A stretch of 64,000 nucleotides of DNA from Malania oleifera (GCF_029873635.1 NC_080420.1:54893457-54957456); one strand, 5' to 3'; shown: positions 45,290 through 58,394, counted from the first letter of the stretch. Translations and numbers: made by a program. The notes: generated from the sequence alone by a model not told the origin.

Positions 45290-46645
45290 ATGGCAACTTG
45301 AGCTGGAAACCGTTGTCATGGCTGTAGGATTGACATAGACCATGATACCCTTCTAGATAACCTTCAAGCCCTAGTTCAAGTTTTAACTCAAGACTTAACT
45401 CATGCCCTAGCTAGGATAAAGAGGCTGGAAACCAATTTAGTTCCTGACCCACCTTCATAAAATCCTATATAGCCTCGTGAAATTGAACATGAACTTGCTT
45501 TCCACCACTCTAGGGAAACAAGCAATCCTCCAAGTGAAAGGACACCGCCCCTAGAACGACCTCCCCTTCATCCTCAACCAAGACCAAATGCTCCTAGAAG
45601 GTTTCAACGTCATGACCCTTATATTCCACATTGGAATGAAGAGGATTATGATGAAGAGGAATTCCAACCTAGGAGACCTTTTCATAGGGACAATCATGAT
45701 CCAGAAATCGATGTAATAAAGATAGTAAAAATTGAAGCTCCTATATATGATGGTCAAATGGATCCAAATATTTTTTAGGATTGGTTAGCTGAAAGGGATT
45801 CATACTTTGACTGGAATAAGATGCATGATCCACACCATGTGAGGTTTGCAAAAATGAGACTAACTAGGCAAGCTAAGCTTCATTGGGTAAATGTCAAAAG
45901 ACAAGAAGCTTGCCTAGGTCATAGACCCATAGAACATTGGGACTTAATGAAAGAGAGATTGACAGAAAAATACGTCCCAATTTCTTATAGGGAACATCTT
46001 ATGGATAAGCTCTATAGCCTTAGTCAAGGTAGTATGAGTTTGACTGAGTATATGAGCAAGTTTGATGAGCTATCCATTAGATGTGGGGTAGAAGAGAGCA
46101 TTAGCCAACAGATTTCTAGGTTTAGGATTGGCCCGAAACCTGAATTTTGAAAAGAGTTATTCCCCCATCACATTGACTCCTTTGAGCATGCCTTTAATTT
46201 GGCACATGATTATGAGCAGATAAGTAAAGTTCAATTAGGTACAAAATTCGAAAACATCTCCAATGACACTAACCAAAGAAAAGCCACATTTTGTGAGAGG
46301 ACTAGACCTACCAACACGGGTCAATTTACTTCAAGAGGTAGCAATCCCACTGTCCAAAAGCCCTTGGACAAAGGAAAGGCTCCTATGAATGGGTCCTCCA
46401 AACAAATGTCTAGAAGTGATGTATGCTACAAGTGTAATAAAAAATGGCCATTTTTCCAAACAATGGCCCACTAGGAACTTAACCATTAAAAGAGAACAAG
46501 AAGAAGAAAAGTTAGGAGAAGAACACCCTTACATTCCTGAAGAGGTAGCTAGTGAGGATGAGTTATCCATAGAAGAAGAAGAAAATGCTAATATGAATGT
46601 TATGCGATGTATCATGGTGACACCTCTAGAACAAAAGGATTGATG
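45290..46645 (+). pseudogene. gag: Element G gag (Reina-like chromovirus)
   Basis: It starts at 45290 (MAT then an in-frame TGA). It has a leucine-rich N-terminus, an Arg/Pro-rich linker and the gag core: APIYDGQMDP, DWLAERDSYFDWNK, RLTRQAKLHWVNV, WDLMKERLTEKYVP and SLSQGSMSLTEYMSKFDELS. The CCHC knuckle near 46427-46475 is split by a one-base frameshift, and its last Cys reads Trp (CYKCNK, GHFSKQW). A TGA at 46641 precedes the start of the protease region, which is then interrupted by H. Confidence 0.82.
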
Positions 46646-48518
46646 TCGAACTTCAATTTTTCATACTTATATTGATGAACCCCTAAAATGCATGATTTTA
46701 GACCCTCATTTACTTTTGTTTATCCTTGTTTTATTATGTAATTACTTAGAGTTATCATTGTTCAAAGCTATGCAAGGTTTGTTCGTCTTTTTAGGAAAAA
46801 AAAAAGACATTAAAACCAAGAAATTAGGCATACAAGAAGCTAAAGGAGAATTTGGGGACACACAAAGCTCAAATCAGATGCTCAGCCAAACTCCTGAAGC
46901 TCCACATCATTAAAGGAAAAGAAGACTTTGCTCGACCAAGTAAGGGACTAGCAACTCAAGAGGAGGCGAAGTCCTCACTAGTAGAATCCAAGGTTTAGAC
47001 TGAGGAAGAATTGCTACAAGGGTTGACCAAGCCCTTGACCAAGTGACTCTTAAGGGTGACCACGTCGAGATACTAAAGTAGGGCTGAGGTTAGAAATACT
47101 GAGAGCCTCGACGATGTGATCGACCAGAGAGACTATAAGGTACGACTATGTCAAGTTCCTGAGATTCCCTGAAGTTCGAGCTCCTGCAAGTCTCGACCAT
47201 CAACTCAACTAGCAAGACCCCATGTGTTAAAATTGGTGTGATCCCAAGAGGGGAGGGGGTGAATTGGGTTTTAATTTTTTTTTGGCTAATTTAAGTTTTT
47301 GCCGATTCACCACAAATCATATCCCATTCAAGAGTGCAAGCGTGTCTGTAAAATAATTTAAGTAGTGAAAACAATCACACACGTTTGCAGTATCTTATTC
47401 AAATTATATAGGTGTATGCAAATAGTTATGACAGTAAATATGAACAGGCATACATGTGTGAAAAGTAAAGTGTAGGAATTTAAAGAAGACAGAGAGAGAG
47501 AGTGACACACAGATTTGTTATCAAGGTTCGGCCAAACTAGCCTACGTCCCCGCCTTGGGCGTACCCCCCAAGGATTACACTATACCACCTCACTTAAACG
47601 GGCGGAACAGAAGCTGTTACAACCTCTCCTTATGGGGTGAGGTAAACCCCAACTCAATTACAAGGTTGAGCCCAACTTGTCTCTTTTACGGGGCGAATAC
47701 TCCCCAGTTCAATTTACAGGCTGAACCCAACCAGTCTCACTTACGGGGCTAAGACTCCCCAGCTCAATTAACGGGGTGAACCCAACCGGTACATTTAAAA
47801 TCATTTTTGTACATATAACATGCTTCAAAAATAAGCTGGAATGTACACATTTAAGCTCATAAAATGCACACTCTAATATAATATGAAATATGCTTGTAGA
47901 GAAAGGGTGTTTTTTCAAAACAAATATTCCAATCTTTGAAGAAAGATATATATGATAAAATGCTTCAAAGATTTGAACCCTCAATAAAATATTCTTCTAA
48001 AAAATATTTTTTCAAATACGAACTGGAGAACCTAGAGTTTTTTGTGTTAATGATATTTTTGCAAAAACTAAAATGTGTGATCTTTGATGTTGAGATAAAT
48101 ATGCAATACACGCTACAAAGATCAAAATTAAATAAATATTTCTCCAACAAAGATTAGCAATAAAAAGTATTTGGAGAAATTGGGATTTATGCTCAAAAGT
48201 TGTTTTTGCAATAAACATAATCAACATGAATGCCCAAATAAAATATTCTCTTAAAAATGTTTCAGAGAAAGAATCAAAGAGAGTTTGGAGAGTATAAAAA
48301 TTTAACCCCAAATTGATTTTGCAATAAAAATATAAGTGGGGGAACTTTGATTAAAAAAAAAATTTGAGAGGTTTTTGAAACTAATCAAAGTTGCTAATTT
48401 TGGCAAATGAAGGGGTATATATAGACTTCTTGAAAATATGACCGTTTGGGGACACTTGGTATTTTTTAGATTGTTTAATGAAAAAATTAAGCTTAATTAG
48501 CACTGAAAAATAACCCAA

Positions 48519-48995
48519 CCCAAGAGGTTCGGTTGACTAAGGAAAAGGTTCGGTTAACCACTTTTATAAGTTCGGTTGACCATGAAAATTTTGAACTATG
48601 GATTTGGTCGACCGTATCAGGACGATTTTGAACCCTTCGTGGCTTTGATCGACCATGGCAAAGATCAGTTGACCATTCAAGAGGTTCGGTCGACCAAGAC
48701 AATTTTGAACTATAAGGTTTGGTTGACCAAGTAGTTGGGGTGACAGTTCTTTATGGTTCGGTCGGCCAAAGTAGGTGCGTTCAAATCATAATGGTTGACC
48801 GAAGGAAATCAAAATGTTGACTTTTGACTAGTCCGATAGACCAAGCCAATTTGTGCATGGTGGGTTTGGTCGACCGAGCCAATTCAAACTTTGACTTCGG
48901 GCTTTGAGTGTGTTCGGTTAACCAAGGGCTATAACACATAAGCTAGTTGGTCGACCGAGGCTTTTAATTAAGCCTAAAAATGCAACGTCGATCGA
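48519..48995 (-). promoter_or_regulatory. GGTCGACC palindrome array, LTR I
   Basis: About 15 copies or near copies (for example 48604, 48687, 48872 and 48950), heavily decayed to GGTTGACC/GGTTAACC. The array lies just upstream of the minus-strand TATA at 48416-48424, as in D. Confidence 0.6.
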
Positions 48996-49072
48996 CCAAA
49001 GTCACCTAAGGTTGTTTTAAAACCTTTGTTTTATTTTAGTTTTTATAAAAAAAGGTTTTTAGCTAAACTTTA

Positions 49073-51169
49073 TGAAATTAGGAATAGCTTCCCAAGAGGG
49101 GGGGTGAATTGGATTCTAAAAGTTTCTTTTAATTCCTTTTGAAATACCTTAAACTTCTTTTATTTATTTTAACCAATTCTTGACTTATTTTTTAATTCCT
49201 TAATCAATCAAGAACTTAGTTCTCTTATCCAATCAATTAAACACAATCTTCAAAGCAAACAATCAATTTATTTGCCAAATACAAGTTAAACAACAAACAA
49301 CCAAACCAAGATATAAAGTATTCAGCAATTTGGTAATATAAGATCTTGAGATAGTTTATTTGTTTATATAAGCCCTGTGATTATGAATTATAATTTATGC
49401 TTACTGAAGTAAAGCCCTGTATAAATAAATCCAATCACTCTTTCCAAATATTTAGAATTCAAATAAACTCTTGGTAAATTTATCTTTGGGGTGTTAACCA
49501 AGTAACGTACTCCCGTATGGTTTCCGCAAGATATGGTGTAACCAACGTACTCCCTTTCGGTTTCCGCAACCCAAATCAAAATTGAATTTTAAGTTTACTT
49601 GATTTCCAAATATGCATAGTATGTATAATTTAGATATTTAAATCATCCACGCAGTTGTATATGAACTGAAAATAAAGAATAGGGAAAAAGAGAGTGAGAC
49701 GGAGATTTTTACGAGGTTTGGCTTATACCCAGCCTACGTCCTCGCCTTTGGCAAACCACCAAAGGATTCACTAAACCTGTTCCGTTGACGGGTGGAACAA
49801 AACCGATTACAACACTCCTTGGTTAAGGCTAGAGTCTGCCTTCTCCAAACGATATTCCCTCGTTCGGTCACTCCTTACATAGGCTAGAGTCTGCCTCTCT
49901 AAGCAATATCCCCTTGCTTAGCCAACGATCCAAACACCTTGGAACATCAATGAACTACAAGAAACATAAGATAAAATCTACGTACAAGTATACTCTCTCA
50001 AAGAGCAAGTTAGTACAATTTCAGCACTATATACTTAAATGTAAAATATCAATAGGAAATAGAATAAAGCTCAAGTGTAGAATTCACCAATATCCTTCTT
50101 AGAAGAGGATTAGCAGTAGGAATTCAAAGGAAGAAGGATCAACACTTCAGAGTTCTCAGCAAAAGAATTTTCCAATGAGCGAGCAAGAGAACTTAGGAAG
50201 AACAAGAATACTTTCAGCTTCTCAAAACAGATTTTTCAATTCTTAGTATTTTATTTATTTTGCAAAACCATGTATTTATAGGCTTTCAAACTTGCAAAAG
50301 TTTCCTTAAAGAATTTCCCTATTTATTAGAATATTTAAGGTTCAAACGGCTATAATTTAAAACATTCGAATTTTAAAAATTTCCCCGTTGAACAATTTTT
50401 AAATGTCTGACAGCAGTGACCTTGTTTCAGTGTTTTGGCCATAACTTTTTCTATATAACTCCAAATTAGGTGATCTTGGTGTCAAACGAAAGCTAAGAGA
50501 AAATCCTATAACTTTCGTGTTTATCACTATTTAAAATAATGAGTTCTTGATAGATAAAAATTCACCTCAATGCGGCTGTATAAAAACTGACAGCATTTGG
50601 GAAAAAAACTCTTTTTGGTGCTCTTTATTCCAAAAATGATTTTAACCTTTTTAAAATAATTTTTGACCATATAAAAATATTATTCAGGTATTTTAAAAAG
50701 TATCTAGGTCTAAGAAGTTAACCTAAGAGCTTCAAAATATTTCAAATGATATTTTAAATATTAAAGCACTTACATGAGACTTCTAAAATATTAACATTCT
50801 AAGTTCTTGAGTCTTCATGCTTTGTCCTTCGATTGAATCCATCTTTTCTTCAAACTTCCATATTCTTTAAGCTTTATTACTTTGCCTTTCTTTGAATCTT
50901 TTGACTTTAATATGCTTTGGCTTTCAACAACTTATTCATGTCCTCGTGTTCTTCAACAAGTAATTCATGTCTTTGCTCATTTAAGCTTCATTTGATCCTT
51001 GAGAGCACTTTGACCTTGCTTCCATCATATTTGATCCTTGTGGGCACTTTGACCTTACTTTCACATATATGAATCCTGAAATATCATTACTCACACAATT
51101 ACATTAAATTTCACTTGTTTGTTAGCATCAAAATAAGATAACAAGATTTTAAGCCTTGTTAGGCTAACA
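49073..51169 (-). mobile_element. J: solo LTR, second Sirevirus-like family
   Basis: TGAAATTAGG...AGGCTAACA, 2097 bases, with the perfect target duplication CTTTA (49068-49072 and 51170-51174). The left end shares the CCCAAGAGGGGGGGTGAATTGG-type block with the D family, but the rest differs. Minus-strand TATA CTATAAATA at 50273-50281. No GTCGAC array is seen in it. Confidence 0.85.
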
Positions 51170-52545
51170 CTTTAGATGCCCTAAGGTTTGTCTACAATCA
51201 ATCTGAGCATTTAGACATATTATGCAGATGCATGCATTATTATTGACCAAAGATAAAAAGATAAAAAAGAAATGCAATACAAATACAATAAAATGTCTTC
51301 TTCTTCTTTTGCTCTTCAAGTATACATGGAGCAGCCAGGATGATGTGAGCTTTAAATTTTTTCTGGCTTCTATCCTCTTTTTTTTTTTTGTGCATTCCAA
51401 AATATGAACCTGTTCAAAATGCAAGGCACACATATGAGATACTTGTATTTTTCAACATAAAAAAAGAGATCAGACTCAAAAAGCCAACACCACGGCGCGA
51501 CTGAGTTGACAATGCTGAAGATTCAAATCATTACTTTCTCGGGAGAATCGACCAGGGCGCAGGCAAGGAAAACATGTGAGTGACTTGGACAATAGTGATG
51601 ATCTTCTACGCAAGTTATGCTGCAGACTTTCCTAAACTATGAAACAAACTTTGTAATCCCTAGAGCTTATAAATAATCGCTACGAACACAAGCTCTAGGT
51701 TCCTTTTTGGCCTCTCTTATGTTAGTAAGAGACCTAATACGTCATTGAGAGCCAAGTTAGAGTAGGAGTAAGAGTAAAGTAGATTTCAATTCCTGTTTTG
51801 GTGTGTGCACGAAGTGTCCGACGACCTGTGACAACCCGCAACGTTTGTGTGATCTCTATGTATATTTACTTGATCATTCTCTTGTTCCTTCTGGCATTGG
51901 TGATAGACGTGCTGAATACAAAGGATCGATCTTTTACTTACTTTCCCTTTACTACTTTCTTTTACATGCTTCCTTTACCGCTTTTGCTTTATTTCTTTGA
52001 TGAATGATGAAAGGCTGCATTAAGGAATAACACTACTATTGTTTTAGTCAAGGTAAGTAATTGGCTATGGATATGTGGAGGTGTTCGTGATCATTGAGTC
52101 ACGGTATACTCCGGTTCCCGACCATGCTCTGGATGGTTGGTGCACCCTTGCTACCCTGTGCCCTCGAATGACCCTCTCCCGCTTTGGCCTGAGATGGCTC
52201 AGGTTACTACTTTTATGTATTCCTGGTTGAACGTAGTCAGAGGCAAGAAGTCCAACACCTAATTCATAATCTCAGCATTGCTTTGAAGGAGTAAGGTAAT
52301 CTAGTCTTTACTTGCTTTCCTGTAGTTGGTTAAATTCCACCCATTGCAAAATATCATTTTTTACCTTTCTTTTTACCTAAGGCATTAATAAACTAATTGA
52401 GAAAAGGTTTACAACTACATGATTTAGTCCCTGCGGATCGACACCCAACTTCCCCACTTTCTACTGAACTTGGGAATAGTTAGGTTTTATCAATATTATT
52501 TCTAGTAGTTAAGGACCCAAGCCTTGGCGAGCCTACCATATATCA

Positions 52546-53277
52546 AGTGTGGAAATAAGAGTTTCAAAATGATCATCGATGGTGGAAGTCTTATGAATGT
52601 GATTTCAAAAGCAGCTTCAGAAAAATTGGGATTGAAAGTTGAACCCCATCCCAATCCATACAAAGTTGTTTAGGTGAATGCAAAAACCATGCCCGTAAGC
52701 CATAGGTGTCTAGTCCTTATAAAGATTGCAGACTATGAAGACGAAATCTGTTGTGATGTCCTTCCAATGGATGTTGCCCACATTCTTTTAGGAAGACCTT
52801 GGTTGTATGATCTTGATGTATCACACAATGGTAGAGCCAACACCTATACTTTTAGGTGCAATGGAAAGAAGATTGTCTTGAGTCATCTAGAGCCCAAGAA
52901 GGACAAACAAGACAAGGCAAAGAAAAATTTGAAAATAAAAGAGAATGTTGGAACTTATTTGCATGTTCTAAGCAAGAAGAAATTTGAGCAAGAGAGTAAG
53001 GAGACATTGGTTGTCTATGTAGTGGCAACCAAGAAAAATGACTCCTCTACTCTTGAACATGAGATACCACATGAAGTGTCACCTATACTTGCTGAATTTG
53101 ATGATGTTATCTCTGAACCTCCAAATGAATTACCCCCAATGAGAGATATTTAGCATACTATAGATCTTGTTCCTGGATCCTCTTTACTCAGTTTGCCTCA
53201 CTATAGGATGAATCCTAAAGAACGTGAGGAATTGAAGTGGCAAGTTGAAGAGTTGAGAACTAGGGATGTGTATTTCC
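52546..53277 (+). pseudogene. pol: Element G protease and start of RT (Reina-like)
   Basis: It resumes G after H. Protease with IIDGGSLMNVIS at the active-site position (D-G-G rather than D-S/T-G), then PYKVV, a stop at 52672, and the VAHILLGRPWLYDLDVSHNG hallmark. A Lys-rich linker follows, then a Reina-type RT approach, [20 protein letters not shown] and [10 protein letters not shown], with a TAG at 53151. It ends abruptly at 53277-53280 where the LTR fragment of K begins, so the rest of pol is lost. Confidence 0.82.
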
Positions 53278-53280
53278 CCT

Positions 53281-53538
53281 AGGATGTAGTTTTTTTGGGA
53301 AATGTGTTAAACACGTATGTATATATGGATGATTTAGTACTTTGAGTAATTATATTTTGGATAGTATGTATATGTTGACTTCCACTATTAGGTTTGTATT
53401 TATGAGATGATTGTTTACCTGGTACCCATTACAGGTCAGGTTATATGGAAATGGTATCAGAGTTTTATCATGGCTGATGTTTGGCGATTAATATTTATAA
53501 TTGAAAAAAAAATTGGCATGGAAAATCATTGCGTCACA
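53281..53538 (+). mobile_element. Element K 5' LTR, last 258 bases
   Basis: It ends GCGTCACA two bases before a Met primer site. The rest of the LTR is missing at the junction with G. Confidence 0.7.
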
Positions 53539-53541
53539 GTT

Positions 53542-53553
53542 TGGTATCAAAGC
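53542..53553 (+). promoter_or_regulatory. Primer binding site, initiator tRNA-Met (K, one mismatch)
   Basis: TGGTATCAAAGC, a single G to A from TGGTATCAGAGC. Confidence 0.85.
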
Positions 53554-53936
53554 CTAGGTTGTTAGGTTCGATATACTTTAGTAAATAGCGGAATACAATA
53601 CTAGTGTATAGGAATGAATTTTGAGGAAAATAGGAGATGGGTAGATTGGAAAATGAGTTAGTTGTTGTTAGAGGATGAGATGAGAATTTACGGTTCTATC
53701 TTACGGCCTAGAGACAGAAGTACCGGGGTTATTTCTGTGTTTTTCCTGGGGTGATGATTTCAGGAAAACCATGGATACTATCGTTGGGTCTTGTTTCTGA
53801 GTGGTAGGACTGAATCTTAAATGGGGATTGAGGATGTGGAGATAAATGGTCGTAGAAGAGTAATTTATAAGTTATAGCAGTGTATTGGTTGTGTGATAGT
53901 AATTGTATGCTGAGACTAGTTGTTTCCTTTATAGGA

Positions 53937-54870
53937 TGGATCTGAGGAACAATAACACAAGTGGAAGAAGTGGAAGCAAGACTTCCCGTATGGGTGGCGG
54001 AGGTCCTGACGCAGTATTGCGTAACATTACCCAGCAGGTGATGGCTGAGATGGTAAGGATCTTAGGGAAGCAAAGTTGCACGATCGAGTAGTTCGCGCGT
54101 ATATAACCCCATCATTTGTTAGAGGAGTGAACCCACTAGTAGTAGAGGAATGGGTCCAGGACATAGAGGACATACTACCAGTCTTCTTGTGTATAAACGA
54201 GCATAGGGTGTTATTTGCCATATTTAAATTGACTGGGAAAGCAAAGCACTGGTGGAGGTCAGTGAGATTATTGGAGAAGTAGAGGCCTCACCCTGTGGTG
54301 ATGTCGTGGAGCCACTTAAGGGAGATCTTCTTCGAGCAGTACTATTCTTCTACTGTTAGGAGTGCGAAGGCATTAGATTTTATGTATCTGATACAAGGAC
54401 CTATGACGGTGCAGCAATATACAGCTAGATTCATTGAGCTGTCTCGATTTGCCTCGTATCTAGTGCCAAATGAGGAGAAGAAGGCGAGGAAGTTTGAGGA
54501 GGGCCTGAGACAGAATTTATATGAGCAGGTAGTAGGCTTCTGGGCTCAGACCTTCTCAGAGATAGTTGACAGACCTGTGGTGATTAAGAGTAGCTTGTAG
54601 AGAGGTGCTATAACACAGAGCTAGGGAAAAAGGCCCGTGCCTCCACAGTTTCAAGCAGGGTCCAATTAAGAGTCATGGAGGAGACATGATAGCATAGGGG
54701 GATGATGACAGGGAGGAGGAGAACAAACAGTATAGGGTAGAAAGATGCCCCCTTCTTGCCTTATATGCTTTAGGAGACACCCACGAGAGTGCCGAGTGAG
54801 GGAGGTTGTCTGTTATCAGTGCCATCAGCTTAGGCATATAGCAAGAAACTGTTAGGCACTGCCAGTGATA
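53937..54870 (+). pseudogene. gag: Element K gag (Tekay-like)
   Basis: It starts at 53937 (MDLRNNNTSG). A frameshift near 54090 separates the N-terminus from the core (VVEEWVQDIEDILPVF, LTGKAKHWWRSVRLLEK, then FFEQYYSSTVRSAKALDFM and QYTARFIELSRFASY). A stop at 54280 and another at 54598 follow. The zinc knuckle CYQCHQLRHIARNC (C-X2-C-X4-H-X4-C) is intact at about 54810-54853. Homologous to A gag. Confidence 0.82.
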
Positions 54871-54899
54871 GTGGTTGCTCCTCAACCATATAGAGGAGG

Positions 54900-55340
54900 C
54901 TACCAGGCACCTCAAGCCAGATAATAGAGGAATACTGCTCTAACACAAGTTTATGCACTGACGTCGAGAGATGCTGAGGCGGCAGGAGATGTGGTGACAG
55001 ATATTGTTTCAATACTATCATTTAAAGCTACTGCCTTGTTTTATTCTGGGCGACTCATTATTTTATCGCCCGGGAATATGTTAAGTTGTGTGGGTTTGAA
55101 CCTCGGCAGTTCGATATTAGTATGGCTATTGCTACGAGACTGGGGCTGTAAGGATATGCTGGAAGGTACTCAAGGACTATCTATTGGGTATTTAGGGAAG
55201 GTATTTGTGAGCTAATCTGGTGGTTTTAGAGATGCATAGCTTTGAGGTGATCTTGGGGATGGATTGGCTAATTGCCCACTATGCTAACATTAACTGCCAT
55301 TAGAGAGATGTAGTGTTCAGACCTCTAAAGGGGTAAGAGT
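54900..55340 (+). pseudogene. Element K protease region
   Basis: TQVYALTSRDAEAAGDVVTD resembles the A protease entry, but the active-site region is out of frame (ATALFYSGR, where the family has FDSG). The remainder (to GDGLANCPLC in a shifted frame) is badly broken. Confidence 0.65.
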
Positions 55341-55609
55341 ACAGATTCATGGGATCATGTGTGCGCACCCCACCTCAGTTACTAATTGCCATTCAGGTGA
55401 GGAGATTGTTGGTAAAAGGCTATCAGGGATTTTTGGCCTATGTGAAGGCGGTATCAGAAGGAGATTTAAGGGTAGAGGATATCCTAGTAGTGAGGGATTT
55501 TCCTAATGTGTTCCCCAAGGATTTTCCAGGACTACCTTTTCATTGTAAGGTGGAGTTTGTTATTGATTTGGTTTTGGGGACAGCACCAATTTCGAAGGCG
55601 TCATAAAGA

Positions 55610-56460
55610 ATGGCACCGGTAGAGTTGAAAGAATTAAAAAAACAGTGGCAGGAACTATTAGATAAGGGGTTTATTCAGCCTAGTGTGTCACCCTGGGGAG
55701 TGCTAGTATTGTTTTTGAGAAAGAAGGATGGGTCGATAAGGATGTGCATCGACTACGAGGAGATAAATAAAGTAACTATCAAGAATCAATACTCACTCTC
55801 TTGTATCAATGATTTGATTGATCAATTACAGGGGACACAGATATTCTCAAAGATAGACTTACGCTCTGGGTACCATTAGGTGAAAGTCAGGGTGGAAGAT
55901 GTTTTGAGGACAACATTTGGAACACGATATGACCACTATGAATTTCTGGTTATGCTGTTTGGTTTGACAAATGCTCTTGTAGTGTTTATAGATTTGATGA
56001 ACAAAGTTTTCTACCAGTATTTGGATCAGTTTGTGGTAGTGTTTATTGATGATATACTGGTATATTCAAAGAGCCCAGAGGAGCACGAGGAACAACTGAG
56101 GATAGTGCTTCAGGTGCTGAGAGAAACGAAGTTGTATGCAAAGCTCAAAAAGTCTGAGTTCTGGCTGGAGTAGGATACCTTCCTTGGACATGTTATATAC
56201 AGGGGTGGTATTTCTGTTGATCTGAGTATGACTGAGGCAGTAGCAGCAGTGGTTTATGCATTGAAGATTTGGAGAGACTATCTTTATATGGGTAGGTGTG
56301 AGATTTTTACAGACCATAAGAGTCTGAAATATTTTTTTCATGTAGAAAGAGTTAAATATGAAGTAGAGGAGATGGTTGGAGCTAATAAAGGATCACGATT
56401 GCACTATCAGCTACCACCCGGGAAAGGCAAATGTGGTCTCTAATACTTTGAGCTAAAAAT
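55610..56460 (+). pseudogene. pol: Element K reverse transcriptase and partial RNase H
   Basis: RT with [28 protein letters not shown] and the catalytic [11 protein letters not shown] (near 56045). TAG stops are at 55877 and 56171, both at Gln positions of relatives. At about 56215 the frame passes from GGISVDLSM directly to [20 protein letters not shown], so about 100 residues of the RT connection and the first RNase H acidic site are deleted. [11 protein letters not shown] is still present. Confidence 0.82.
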
Positions 56461-56599
56461 TAGTGGATTCATCTGTATCTACAGTGGCGATTCAGCATCC
56501 GATGCAGATGGATCTAGAGAGGCTCGGTATGGAGGTGGTAGAAGGTGATCACCACGTATTTATTGCAAACTTAGTTTTGCAGCCAACTCTACAGGAGAG

Positions 56600-58027
56600 A
56601 ATTAAAGCAGCTCAGAGGAATGATGCATAGTTAGTATAGCTTATGGAGAAGGTACAGGATGGTCAGGAGATAGAATTTAGCATTTCAAATGATGGAGCCT
56701 TGAGGTTCCATACCAGATTGTGCGTCCCCACCGACCCTAAGACCAAGAGGGTTATTTTGGAGGAAGCACACCGGTCCCTAGATACTGTATATCTGGGTAG
56801 CACTAAAATGTATAAGGATCTCCAAGAATCTTTCTAGTGGAGCAACATGAAGAGGGAGATAGCCTAGTATGATGATTAGTGTTTCATATGCAAGCAGGTG
56901 AAAACTGAGCATCAGAAACCGGAGGGATTATTGCAGCCGCTCCACATTCTTGAGTGGAAGTAGGAACATGTAGCGATAGATTTCGTCACAGGATTACCGA
57001 TGACATTACATGGACAGAACGCTATTTGGGTAGTTGTCGATTGACTGATGAAGACCGCCTACTTTTTGCCAATCAGAGTTAACTACTCCATGGAAAGATT
57101 GGCTAAGTTATATATTCAGGAGATAGTTAGACTCCATGGCGTCCCAGTGTTCATAGTTTCAGTTAGAGACCCACGGTTCACATCTTGTTTTTAGAGAAGT
57201 TTGTAAGGGGCCATGGGTTCTCAATTGTTATTCAGCATAGCTTTTCATTCTCAGACAGATGGGCAGACGGAGAGGACAATATAGATTCTAGAGGATATGC
57301 TACAAGCATCTGTGCAGGACTTTGGAGGTCGTTGGATGCAGTATTTACCACTGGTCGAGTTTGCATATAATAACAGCTACTAGGCCAGCATTGGGATGGC
57401 ACCGTATGAGGCATTATATGGAAGGAGGTACCGACCCCTGTGATACTGGGATGAGATTGGTGAGAGACATATTTTGGGGGCAAAGGTGATACAACAAACT
57501 CAGGATAAAGTTAGACTTATTAGAGACAGGATTAGAACAGCATAGAACTGGTAGAAGAGTTATGTAGATACTTGCCGATGAGATTTGGAGTTTGACGTAG
57601 GAGATCACGTATTCCTAAGGGAGGCACTGCTGAAAGGGGTTATGAGGTTTGGGAGGAAGGGTAAACTGAGCCCTAGGTATATTGGATAATTCGAGATTCT
57701 TGAAAGAGTGGATCTAGTTGCCTATAGGTTGGCATTACCACCGTCCTATCTAAAATCCATGACGTATTTCATATTTCTATGCTGAGCAAATGCATCCTAG
57801 ACCCCTCCCATGTGATCATTTATAAAGCATCAGAGTTGGGTGATACCTTAACTTATGAAGAGGTGCCAGTGCAGATTTTAAATTGGAAGGAATAAGAGTT
57901 ACGCACAAAGAAGATTCCACTGGTAAAAGTTTTATGGTGCAATTATGCCATTGAGGAGACTTCCTGAGCATTAGAGGATCAGATGCGCCAAAGATATCCA
58001 TATTTATTCAGTGGAGTTCAGAACTGA
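56600..58027 (+). pseudogene. Element K integrase and chromodomain-like tail (decayed)
   Basis: Integrase landmarks: TKMYKDLQESF, the CFICKQVK zinc region, [49 protein letters not shown] and ASIGMAPYEALYGRR. Then a [18 protein letters not shown] block and GKLSPRYIG. Many TAG and TGA stops, plus frame loss after 57730 in the tail. Confidence 0.8.
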
Positions 58028-58169
58028 GCCAATTAGAGGAAAAGTAAATAATGATGTATGTATTTTGATTTGTATAATATAGTATTGGATAGGTAGTGTT
58101 TGATTTGGTTTATGAATGGTTTTGGAGAGAATTTTATTACAATGGTTGTAATCTCTCAGAACCCTCCTT

Positions 58170-58213
58170 TGTAACCATGGTATTCATTCGCCATAAGTGA
58201 GGGTAATTAATAA
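58170..58213 (+). other. Conserved 3' UTR motif of Tekay-like elements (K)
   Basis: TGTAACCATGGTATTCATTC then GCCATAAGTGAGGG and AATAAA, nearly as in A at 8111-8154. Confidence 0.55.
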
Positions 58214-58277
58214 AATGGTAATATTTTTCTTTAAGAGTGGAAACGTGATAAATGACAAATTTCAAGGACGAAATTTT

Positions 58278-58289
58278 ATGAGGGAAGAA
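58278..58289 (+). promoter_or_regulatory. Polypurine tract (K)
   Basis: ATGAGGGAAGAA precedes the LTR start TGTAATGACCCC and is itself preceded by GGACGAAATTTT. Confidence 0.88.
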
Positions 58290-58328
58290 TGTAATGACCC
58301 CAAAAATATTTAGGTGTAGTGATCCTAA

Positions 58329-58329
<1 letters not shown>

Positions 58330-58394
<65 letters not shown>

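Larger units (their letters stand above)
47225..51489 (-). mobile_element. I: Sirevirus-like solo LTR (D/E family relative) interrupted by J
   Basis: The left end TGTTAAAATTGGTGTGATCCC matches the D LTR pattern, and the right end is CCAACA. The flanks are CCATG (47220-47224) and CCACG (51490-51494), one C/T difference. Net length about 2.2 kb. Minus-strand TATA CTATATATA at 48416-48424. No primer site or polypurine tract flanks it, so it is a solo LTR. Confidence 0.82.
46673..52540 (+). mobile_element. H: solo LTR interrupted by I and J
   Basis: TGATGAACCCC...GAGCCTACCA with the perfect target duplication TATAT (46668-46672 and 52541-52545). Removing it restores continuity of G, with the HTY residues on the left and IKCG on the right. 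The net length without I is about 1.6 kb. A TATA box (CTTATAAATA, 51666-51675) followed by an LTR-like leader supports a solo LTR in (+) orientation. The family is not recognised with confidence. Confidence 0.82.
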
